Source: Scilla litardierei (taxonomy: Eukaryota > Streptophyta > Magnoliopsida > Asparagales > Asparagaceae). Taken from it: a DNA stretch of 64,000 bases. Shown one piece after another: positions 22,966-31,742 of the stretch. Below the pieces are notes generated by a model. It worked only from the letters and a program-made list of their open reading frames with translations, ran no database searches and was not told the DNA's origin. Positions within the stretch are counted from its first letter, which is position 1. Each line of letters opens with the position of its first letter. The stretch spans positions 201,365,600 through 201,429,599 of the forward strand of contig CM061141.1 of assembly GCA_030789695.1 (NCBI GenBank), in the 5' to 3' direction. A program made the translations under genes and the position numbers.

Positions 22966-23280
22966 CACTGAAAGTTCCGAAATGGAGCGCGAAGCTCCGG
23001 GATGGTTTCCTAAGTCTCCTAGGCTCGTTCTAACTCTAAGATATCGACGTTATGAAGCCCGTCACGAATGACTTACTCTAAACACGCCGACTGACGGAAG
23101 AGTCTAGAGAATCACGACGAAACGAACGAAAATGAAAACTACGGAGACGGAAATGGAAATCACAATCAAGGGGAAGTAATCTAATAATATAATATATATA
23201 TAATAAAATCCATACATGAAAAACCAGTCGTTACATCCTCCCCAACTTAAGAAAAATTCCGTCCTCGGAATTCCCAACAC

Positions 23281-23745
23281 TCATGTGTCCGGGAACAAAA
23301 GTGGGTAGCGCTCTCGCATCTCATCTTCTCTCGCCCAAGTAGACTCTCCCGGCGAACCGTGCCGCCACATCACTCTAACAAGATCGACGACCTTGTTCCG
23401 AAGTGACTTCTGACGCCTGTCCAGAATCTGCACTGGATGCTGGTCATACGTCAAATCTGGGTGAACGGTGATCTCTGAGAAATCCACAGCATGAGATGGA
23501 TCGCTGATGTATCGACGAAGCTGCGACACATGGAAAACATCATGAACTCCTTCCAAAGATGGCGGCAAGGCTAAGCGGTAAGCTACCTCGCCAACCCTCT
23601 CCAGAATGTCAAACGGTCCAATGTATCGCATGCTCAACTTCCCTCACTTCCTAAAACGAATCACTCCACGATTCGGGGAAATCCTCAGAAACACATGATC
23701 CCCAGGCTGAAACTCCAAAGGACGGCGTTTAGCATCCGTCCAACT
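23281..23745 (-). pseudogene. Integrase C-terminus and chromodomain of the truncated gypsy element
   Basis: Minus strand: '[20 protein letters not shown]', a stop near 23645, 'MRYIGPFDILERVGEVAYRL', '[20 protein letters not shown]' and the chromodomain-like '[20 protein letters not shown] ... STWARE'. It is close to 12426-12890 of the complete element. The N-terminal two thirds of pol and all of gag are missing. Confidence 0.9.
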
Positions 23746-23746
23746 T

Positions 23747-24440
23747 CCCTCGATAAAAATTTGCTCAGCGCACACAACGTTCTAAATTATATCGAGTCAG
23801 GGCGCGTTAAGTAAATAATGTTACAGAGGAATTTTACTACTCAGCGCGCACATCCGGTAAAATTATACCCCGTTGTGCGCGTCGAGATTAATAACGTTTA
23901 CCTTTAAGGATGGCAAAACGGGAGGCGGGTATGGATATGCGCTAACCATACTCGTTCACGCTCAATTTACCCATAACCATGCTCGTACCCATACCCATGA
24001 CGAGTAAATTTTTGCACCCATGCCCATACCCATCATGTATACAGATACCCTGTGTTACCCATGTACCCGATGGGTATGGATATGTATATACATATACCCG
24101 ACTGGTATGGGTATCCATACACATTACCTGTAAAAAAATTATTTGAATGACTGTTAAATAATACTGAAAATTATATTTTTTTTCCAACCTCGAAGTAGTA
24201 AAAATACACATGTATAAAGAGTCAAAAATCATTAACCTCAAAGTAGTTAAATTACTCCCCGCGTACAACGGCATGTAAAATTAATCCTGATGTGAACCGT
24301 TGTACGCATGTGGTAAACCCATGCAATCGTGTAAGATTACTCAGCGCACAAAATGGTTCAAATCCAGTAAAATTATAACCGTTGTGCACGCTGAGTAATA
24401 TTATTTCAAACTAAACTTTTTTACTCCACGTGCACAACAG
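23747..24440. repeat. MULE terminal repeats upstream of copy 3
   Basis: The GCGCACAACG palindrome recurs at 23766-23880 and 24245-24440. Between them, 23903-24130 is a CCCATACCC/GGGTATGG-rich segment starting GGATGGCAAAACGGG, which resembles the end of a small hAT-like element, but its other end was not found. Confidence 0.6.
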
Positions 24441-24904
24441 GTAAAAAATATGGCCCGATAGGGCCTGATAGGACCCCCAGATAAAGTCTGCTCACAGTGC
24501 ACAGACATACACTTCCATATATTGTTCTAGGTGGAATATCAAACAGCAAGGTTTTCAAAGATTGCTCAAGGCACACAGCCCGAATTTCCAAAGATTTGAT
24601 TTTTATTTCTTGGCTCGAAAGATACATCATAGTGTCAACTGCAGCGATTAAACAAATTGGTGAAGAGAGAGCAATCGATTTAGGTGTTTTAAACCAAAAT
24701 TTGTCGAAATCGCCATTTGGTCTATATAATTTTAAGTATATTTTAGTTGACATTTTTATTCAAATGTGTAGAAATTGATGTAGAAATTTTTTGATTTTAC
24801 ATGCATGCAGATACGGTTGAGATTGATGGAGAAGGTACAAAAATCCAAGGTAATATTGATTTATCTTTTCAACAATAATGCAGTAAATTTTTGATTGCAA
24901 GTCC
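24441..24904 (+). other. Upstream region of MULE derivative copy 3
   Basis: AT-rich. A short exon-like piece at about 24810-24850 (TGCAG before it, GTAATA after it) could encode 'TVEIDGEGTKIQ', roughly where copy 1 has its 5' exon. The open frame at 24497-24778 has no known motif. Confidence 0.3.
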
Positions 24905-25470
24905 AATTAGTTGTATAAATTGTTTGATACAAGATAATATGGATTTTACAAAACGAACTTACTATCATGCAAATTTTTACGAGTAAAGACGAGATGTTTG
25001 AGTGGATAAAGAACGTCGAGCGAACACATGGGCATGTGGTTGTTACCAAGTTAACGAGTATGAGTAAAACATCCAATAGGATTCCTGCTATTTACTTTGC
25101 ATGTTAAAGAAGTGGGGTTTATAGGAGACACCAAAAGGAAAAAAGACTGACATGCCAGTTAAAACCAAGAAGTGTCAATGTCCGTTCTCATTGCGTGGTA
25201 ATATGGTGGGTGTTGGCGTTGGCGTTGAGGAGTGGAAGTTAATAGTCGTTTGGGGCAAGCACAGCCATCAAGATGCTAATTATGTCGAGGGCCATTTCGA
25301 TGAAGGGAAGTTGCAGGGAATGGAGATGGAATCATTGAGAGATTTGGCAAATAGCAAGGTGCGGCCAGCTGAAATTTTGAAAGTTCTGAAGGAAAATCCA
25401 AACTTCAATGCAACCTCCATCAAATAAATCTATAATGCACGTAATCGATTAAAAAGGGGTAAGAATGTTG
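24905..25470 (+). pseudogene. MULE-OTU derivative copy 3: FAR1-like domain
   Basis: Aligned with 8262-8812 from 'TAGTTGTATAAATTGTTTG' onward. Early part broken by an extra A and several stops. From 25152 it reads 'KTKKCQCPFSLRGNMVG', 'EEWKLIVVWGKHSHQDANYV', 'LRDLANSKVRPAEILKVLK' and 'NATSIK', a stop, then IYNARNRLKRGK. The zinc-binding C...C...HxH pattern is kept; the HNH of copy 2 is HSH here. The catalytic transposase core should follow but is absent. Confidence 0.8.
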
Positions 25471-25483
25471 ATATTGTAAGAAA

Positions 25484-27144
25484 TTGAAGGAGTTAGCATC
25501 GCCGTATAAAATTGTGGGTGATGAGCATGTGAAGGAAGTAGAGAATGTGGATGAGGAGCAGATGGTGGAGGAGGAGAAGGTGGATGAGGCGGAGCAAGAG
25601 AATGTAGTGTCTGCTATTTTGCTGGAGGTGGAGCATACTGGGGAGTTGGTTGGGGAGGAGGATACGATGGTTCGTAATGAGGATGACCAGAGTGCTAAGA
25701 TGGAGGAGGAGGATAATGCAGCGGAGGAGAATGTGGAGTCGAAGGTGCATGTGGTGAATGGGGAGGCTGAGGAGGCTGAGAAGGAAGTGGCTGCTGAGTT
25801 GAATGTAGCGGATTTTGTTATTGGGGAGTTGGTGGAGACGGAGGAGACGGTTGCTCTTAATGTGGAGGAGCAGGAGGAGGAGGAGGAGGAGGAGGATAAT
25901 GCAGCGGAGGAAACTGTGGATCCGATTGTGAATGAGGAGAAGGTGAAGGAGGAGGAGGATGAGAAGGCAGTGGCTGCTAAGTTGAAAGCAGATGAGCATA
26001 CATGGAAGTTGATGGAGATGGTGGAACATAATGTGGATGAGCAGACTGTTGAGATGGATGAGGCGGAGAATGCAGCTGAGGTGAATGTTTAGCCAAAGGT
26101 GGATGCAGTGAATGTGAAGGATGTAAAGGATGAGAAGGCAGTGGATGCTGAGTTGAAGGAAGCAGAGGATACGTGGGAGTTGGGGGCAACAGTGGAAACG
26201 GTGGATACGGTGGAGACGATGGATCATCATGTGGATGATCAGACTGCTGAGAGGGAGGAAGAAAAGGCAGCGGTTACATATTTTGAAGAGCATGAGGGGT
26301 GTAATGGGGTGGTTGAGGGGAATAAGATGGATGACATGCTTAAGCAAATTGCTACACAGATTGATGTTATTTTTGAGCAGCTTTCGGATGAGACGGAGAA
26401 GCCTACAGTGAAGAGGAAGCCTGTTAAGGCTCCACGGGTGAAGGCTATTATTGAGCAAAAGGCGGAGGTGACAGAGAAGCCTAAATTGAAGAGGAAGCCT
26501 ATTATGGGAAGCAGCAGGTGTGGGAAACATCAAATAAAGAAGCTGAAATCTTCAATTCCACATGATGATTATGATGAGGAATTGTCTGCCGAATTTAGAA
26601 TACCATTTTGGTTGGATTTTCCTAAGTGTCTACGACACCTTATAGTGGACGTCGTAGATGTGAAAGCAGATGGAAACTGTGGGTATAGACATATGGCAGC
26701 TCAATTGGACCTGGGTGAGGACGCCAGGAAGCGGGTCAAAATTGACTTGCTAGAAGAGATGAAGAAACACAACGGCTTGTACCAGCAAGTTATGGGTGCC
26801 GATGTATATACTGAGAATTTAAAGGCAGTGGACTATTTGATTGACTGTCCAGACCGCAAATGGTGGATGCACCTGCCAAAAATGGGACATGTCATTGCCT
26901 CATGCTACAACTGTGTAGTTTATACTCTTGGACCTTGTAAGTGTTTGTCATTTTTCCTTTAAGATCTCCTCCAGTACCACTATCCTCCAGACAGCACATA
27001 ACGTTGGGTTATGTGCCAAATAATCACTTTGTTTTTGGTAAACTTTACCCAGATGGTCATGTCCCTCCGACTTCAGTTATTTGGCAAATAAGCCATTACG
27101 ATGTGGCAGAAGGATGGCCGGCTGGGTATGAGGTTAGGATGTAG
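25484..27144 (+). pseudogene. MULE-OTU derivative copy 3: acidic repeat linker and OTU domain
   Basis: 25484-26092 is about 200 residues of Glu/Val/Ala-rich imperfect repeats. After one stop the same frame region continues at 26099, with more acidic sequence, then a Lys/Pro-rich part with repeats ('ETEKPTVKRKPVKAPRVKA'), 'FRIPFWLDFPKCLRHLIVDV' and the OTU domain: ADGNCGYRHMAAQL (Asp and Cys), 'KMGHVIASCYNCVVYTLG', a frame change near 26960, then 'NNHFVFGKLYPDGHVPP' (His), ending GYEVRM. Both OTU catalytic blocks are present. Only one stop and one frame change separate it from an open frame of ~550 codons. Cut off from any transposase core. Confidence 0.82.
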
Positions 27145-27340
27145 TTATTCTCAGAAATGTTAGTAGGTCAGGATATTGCTACCATTGATGTTATTGATTA
27201 ATTGTAAGATATAACATTGTATCAATGAAATATGATTTTTTGTATCATTTTAACCACTTGGTAGCATGAAATTTTATCATGGCTGCCGAAATATGCACAT
27301 GTTATCATCTGTATGGATTGATGTTGTGTATTATACAAAT
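27145..27340. other. 3' flank of MULE derivative copy 3
   Basis: Similar to 20560-20782 after copy 2. No coding sequence. Confidence 0.55.
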
Positions 27341-27720
27341 TACTCAGAGCATAAAACGAATTTAATACTGCCCGTTTTGCGTGTTGAGTGAATATGTCAT
27401 TTCATACAAAATTGCTCAACGCGCAAAACCGACAATATTTGTGCCGGTTTTGCGCTCTGAGTAATTTTCTATAACATCAACCATTGTTCCAAATTGTTCA
27501 GCAATATGAATGTATCATTGTTATTATATCATATAGTTCAATTTAGCATAGTGTATATGAAATGTTATTCTCTAACAAAATTGCTCACCATGATCTCCCA
27601 GCGATATGTTTTGCCCGTTGAGCGCCTCTAGCAATTTTGTTATTGGCTACTAAAATTGCTCAATGCGCACATCAACTATAATTTTGGACTGCTGTGCGCG
27701 TTGAGTGATTATGGTAAATT
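27340..27720. repeat. Hairpin repeats, GCGCAAAAC variant
   Basis: Imperfect palindromes of the family type but with GCGCAAAACCG ... CGGTTTTGCGC in place of CAACG ... CGTTG, so both arms changed together. The segment 27490-27590 is duplicated at 40310-40410. Confidence 0.7.
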
Positions 27721-27989
27721 AAGGTTGATTTTGTAATCGTATTTGATTGGGTTGGTATGACGTGTCGTTTTCTACTTGTGACAATGTAAGGATTGATTTG
27801 GAATGATGTACGATTCATCATTCCAATAATCCTCAGCTTTAAAACATTACGTCGAAAAGATGTCTACACACCTAAAATCATGTGGCAACCCTACTTAAGA
27901 GTAGGAACCACCGAAGAACACACCCATCTTGTTTCAGTGTAAGCGACATGAGGCTTCCAGTTATAATTAACATATTTACAGTCATGTCT

Positions 27990-28002
27990 GCAATCATATA
28001 TT

Positions 28003-28044
<42 letters not shown>
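27990..28044. repeat. (TA)n(CA)n microsatellite
   Basis: A compound run of TA dinucleotides followed by about 12 CA dinucleotides. Confidence 0.9.
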
Positions 28045-28309
28045 AATTACAAAATCCCTCAAAACAAGACATGACTTACCAAAATGAGACCTTTCTCTAT
28101 GCCCAAATGAAGAAAAGGCAACATATTACTGGGTGTTGCTAATTAAAGGGGATGAAAACATCACCTTTGCAGTGGAATATGATTAAAGAGTAGGAATTAC
28201 TTGCTTCGGATCGAGATTGGAATCACCGAAGGAATCCAACATTTAGATTCACCACCAATGTTACACATGCAACATGAAACTTTCAAATTATGGCCTTCAC
28301 AGCATGAAG

Positions 28310-28745
28310 TTAATCTTGACAAGAAGGAAACCATCGTTGGTGCTAATAACATCCTCATATTTGACCATGACGGTGGCACCTTTGATATATCGTTGATTAC
28401 CATGGAGCACACCATCTTTGAGGTGAACCATATAACTGGACTCATCTTGGCGTAGATGACTTTGACAATAGTATGGTATAACTATTTGTTAATGAGTTCA
28501 AGAGGAAATTCAATTAAGACATCAGCGGAAATGCCAGTGCCATTATGAGACTAAGGACATCATGTGAAAGGGTAAAGCAGATGCTTTCCTTCACTTCTCA
28601 GTCCTCGATTGAGGTTGATTCCCTATATTAGGGCATTGAATTCTACTTGACCATTTAACGTGCTAAGTTTCAGGAGCTCAACATGGACCTATTCATGAAG
28701 GGAATGGAGTCCGTGTAGAAGTGCCTTAAGGATGCTGTGACATGG
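28310..28745 (+). pseudogene. HSP70 gene fragment
   Basis: Reads '[20 protein letters not shown]', '[20 protein letters not shown]', then in another frame '[13 protein letters not shown]', 'NEFKRKF', '[20 protein letters not shown]', 'SSIEVDSLY' and 'FQELNMDLFMKGMESV'. This matches the middle of the ATPase domain of cytosolic HSP70: the phosphate-2 loop is normally IFDLGGGTFDVS, followed by GGEDFDNRMV and RLRTxCERAKR. At least five stops and one frame change; about 140 residues of a ~650-residue protein. It lies inside a segment whose flanks are duplicated at 40310-41060 without it, so it looks captured by a repeat element. Bits of its end (GACATGGACCTATTCATGA) are repeated at 28738. Confidence 0.85.
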
Positions 28746-28749
28746 ACCT

Positions 28750-29040
28750 ATTCATGATGTGGTTCATGAGGAAACCTAGCGGATGTTCCACTGTAAACCT
28801 CCATGGCCATTCGTGTCTACATTATCATGGACATCAGGAATGCATATGTATCATTTAATCTTCGCAATAATACTCATACAATGTAGCCACACACGATAAG
28901 TGATATTTTCTATGAAGAAGCGAGATATGGATGCCTTATGTTCCCTGATAATGGGACAAGAGCTCGTGGATTAGCATTTGGCTTAAGAATATTAGCACGT
29001 GTGCATACAGTAGAGTTCTCGTGATTCTAAAGAAGCGAGT
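28750..29040. other. Repeat flank right of the HSP70 fragment
   Basis: Similar to 40790-41050, including 'GAAACCTAGCGGATGTTCC' and 'GAGTTCTCGTGATTCTA'. Non-coding. Confidence 0.55.
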
Positions 29041-29350
29041 AACTATCAGAATTGCTCAACGCATACAACGGATTATATTTGAACAGTTGTGCGAAGTGAG
29101 AACTTTTGATACCCCGTAACAAAATTGCTTAATGCGCACATTGGGCATATATTTGAACCGTTGTGCGCTTTGAGAAATATGTTTATGCTGATAGAACAGT
29201 TTACATAAGAATAATATGGAATATGTTTATCCTGATAGAATATGTCTATGCTGATAGAACCGTTGTGTGCTTTAAGCAATATGGCGGTTGTGTGCGGTGA
29301 GCAAATTTTTAATGTTCAACAAAATTTCTCAAGCACACAACGGGGTTATA
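29040..29350. repeat. Hairpin repeats of the MULE terminal type
   Basis: Several GCGCACAACG ... CGTTGTGCG units at 29055-29130, 29130-29175 and 29260-29345. Confidence 0.65.
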
Positions 29351-29359
29351 TTTGGACTG

Positions 29360-30640
29360 GTAGTCTACATTATTTTTTATTTTTTATAGGCTATCAATTT
29401 TTTTCTATGCGTAATACACCAGTCAATCAATCTCATTACAATTTGCATCATACTTAATCTGATTCAGAAATATGCCTACATGCAAACTTTTAGATTAAAT
29501 TTGATACATATTCAATCTGATGACATTTTCAAAATGAACCATTCAAATATATCGATGTATATACTGATACAGCTCCAAACTGATACATTTGCCTTCACTC
29601 TAACAAAATGATACATATAATTATCATCGTAGATGTTTGCAATGAAGTGGCGCTTCACATGATATATTGTCGACATGATCTGTGTGCTTCCCCTTCAACT
29701 TCCGCGAGTACATCGGCGACCACCTTCGTTGCATTTATTAACGTCGCTGCTGATTTTCTGCCATCATAAGCTGGATATGAGTGTCACGTCATTGTAACCT
29801 GCAGTCAAGTATGAAGCTGGTTCAAACACCATGGCTAGAACGCCGATTCCCCTTAGGTGATGTACCACATGGGCGATGTGCTCAGCAGCTACGTTGCAGT
29901 TAGTAATGGCGTTGCCAATTTTCTGCTCTGGTCTGTAGAGTATAATTGTCGTCGTAGATGTTTGCATTGAAGTGGCACTTTGTCGGTTGTAGCAGACGCC
30001 TTCAATGAGGGCAATGTTTGAGATTGAGCTTTTTCATCTTCGGCAACAGACAGTTACACGCACAATGTTCACAGTCAGATTTCGCCAAGTTGGCTGCCAG
30101 ACAATATATCTAAAAGTAAAGGGGGGAGTGTTTGTGGCTATAGTGAAAAGATGAAGGGTTTAATGGAGGAGATGGAGAGTAAAGAAAGAGCCCTCTTTGA
30201 CGGTCGAGGAGTGGAAGGCGAAATGCTCACAGCTGGATGAATTCTATCGTCCATTTCTATCTCAATCATGCACGAACAGAAGAAGACCTATATTGTTTCC
30301 ATGTGGAGTTTGTGTGTGCAAATATAGAAGACCTATATCGTCCATTTCTATCTCAAGCATGCATGAACAGAAGAAGGGGATTATCATCGCCTTTCTTGCA
30401 AATGAAATATAGATTAACCAATTTTCAAAATAAATATTTTATCATTATGTAAATATACCTAAATATGAAAGAATATGAAATATAAGATTTGAAGGGGGGT
30501 TGGAGTTGCACATCCTTCAAAATGGAATCTTTAAGGCATATTCCATTTTGAAGGGGAGGGTTGGAGTTGCTCTAAGAAGAAGATGAGAAGAAAGTAGAGT
30601 AAGCTGTGAAAAGATGAGGGCTTATTGTCAGCCATTTATA
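29360..30640. other. Intergenic, partly duplicated; no recognised gene
   Basis: 29460-29610 matches the terminal region at 3985-4130. A ~45-base stretch (CGTAGATGTTTGCA ... GAAGTGGC) occurs at about 29628 and again at 29953. A CGTCCATTTCTATCTCA block is repeated at 30248 and 30338, with CAGAAGAAG after both. The minus-strand frame 29764-29967 has no familiar motif. 30490-30575 has an inverted pair (GAATCTTTAAGG / TTCCATTTTGAAGG). Confidence 0.4.
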
Positions 30641-31123
30641 CAGGAATTGGACCAATCAATTTGAAGAGTATAATAAGTCCATGATCCTACAATAATGCAA
30701 GGGGTCTCAGGAATCAACATTTATTTACTCAACACGCAAAACGCTTAATCCCAAGTATTTTAGCATGTGGTGAAAAATAGGTAAATTACTCCCATGTACA
30801 CTCACGGTCCATTTATAGCAGAATTGGACCATTCAAATTGAAGAGTATAATAAGTCTGTGATCCTACAGTAATGCAAGGGATATCGGGAATCAACATTTA
30901 TTTACTCAACGCGCAAAACATGAAATCTCAAGTATTTTAGCTTGTTGTGAAAATAGGTAAATTACTCCATGTACACTCATGGTCCATTTATAGCGGAATT
31001 AGACCATTCAAATTGAAGAGTATAATAAGTCTGTGATCCTACAGTAATGCAATGGATCTCGAGAATCAACATTTATTTACTCAATGCGTAAAACCCGTAA
31101 TCCCAATGCGGAAAACGTGTAAT
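30641..31123. repeat. Tandem repeat, unit about 176 bp
   Basis: Landmark TTGAAGAGTATAATAAGT falls at 30661, 30838 and 31013. The third unit is cut by the copia insertion at 31124 and resumes at 38468 (CCCAAGTATTTTAGCC). Confidence 0.85.
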
Positions 31124-31728
31124 TGTTGGATATGGAAGACGTTTGTACACCCTTGTAGGGGATGTACGAGGGAATACGGACCTCGAACGTCGCGTACACG
31201 AAGTCGTGTGCAAAGGGAATCTGTTCCCTTGCGGAGAGGATCTCTGGATGAGTGGGAAAGTCGCATTATATATGCATAAGTGCATGCGACATATGGCTAA
31301 TAAAGGGGGAATATCTTAAGCTTATGTTGTACCATGCATATGGTACAACTTAAGCTTATAATGTGCCATGTATCATGTTCACCTTAATTAAGTTGTTCCA
31401 AAGGAACAACTTACCCTAAAATAACTACGTTGGGGGCTATAAATAAGACCCAAGGGTAAGCCATTTCTAACACCTTTTGCATGAAATTCATGCATGCAAC
31501 TTCATCCTAGCGAAGCTCTGCAGAAATCCTTTCTCTTCCTCTATCCAAGTTCTTAATCTAAAGTAGAGATTTAGATTGTGGATTTAGTAGCCTTACTCCG
31601 TTCGTGAGTAGACTCGATCCGTCGTGGCGAATCCGAAGGCGAAGTTCGTAGACTACCGTGCCGCGTACGCAAGCGTAAGTCTCAACTTCATTTATCGATC
31701 CTAACTCTGTTTTGGACAGGATCCTACA
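31124..31728 (+). repeat. 5' LTR of the copia element
   Basis: Starts TGTTGGATATGG and ends GATCCTACA. It has a TATA box TATAAATA at 31438-31445 and two perfect or near-perfect palindromes: about 31316-31359 (TAAGCTTA ... TGTTGTACCATGCATATGGTACAA ends) and AAGTTGTTCCAAAGGAACAACTT near 31390-31412. The small frames at 31052-31285 are products of LTR sequence. Confidence 0.95.
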
Positions 31729-31729
31729 T

Positions 31730-31742
31730 TGGTATCGGAGCC
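31730..31742 (+). promoter_or_regulatory. Primer-binding site of the copia element
   Basis: TGGTATCGGAGCC, one base after the 5' LTR. Nearly the initiator-Met tRNA site TGGTATCAGAGC with one change. Starts minus-strand cDNA synthesis. Confidence 0.8.

Larger units (their letters stand above)
20783..23745 (-). mobile_element. Truncated Ty3/gypsy relative: 3' LTR and integrase end
   Basis: LTR from TGTCACGCC at 20783 to GTTACA at 23235 (about 2.45 kb), then the same polypurine tract and the C-terminal integrase coding region up to 23745. There the similarity ends abruptly at MULE-type repeats. The LTR is related to, but clearly diverged from, those of the complete element. With the 5' part gone, no target duplication can be seen. 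Confidence 0.88.

Noticed and set aside
23903..24130. GGATGGCAAAACGGG...GGGTATGG segment as a complete hAT-type MITE
   Set aside because: Only one end is seen; no matching inverted end or 8-bp duplication.
25493..26533. 346-residue Leu/His-rich frame on the minus strand
   Set aside because: Shadow of the acidic GAGGAG-rich linker of MULE derivative copy 3 on the plus strand.
29764..29967. Minus-strand frame with 'AAEHIAHVVHHLRGIGVLA'
   Set aside because: Could be a captured exon, but I cannot assign a family and there are no splice-site or codon clues.
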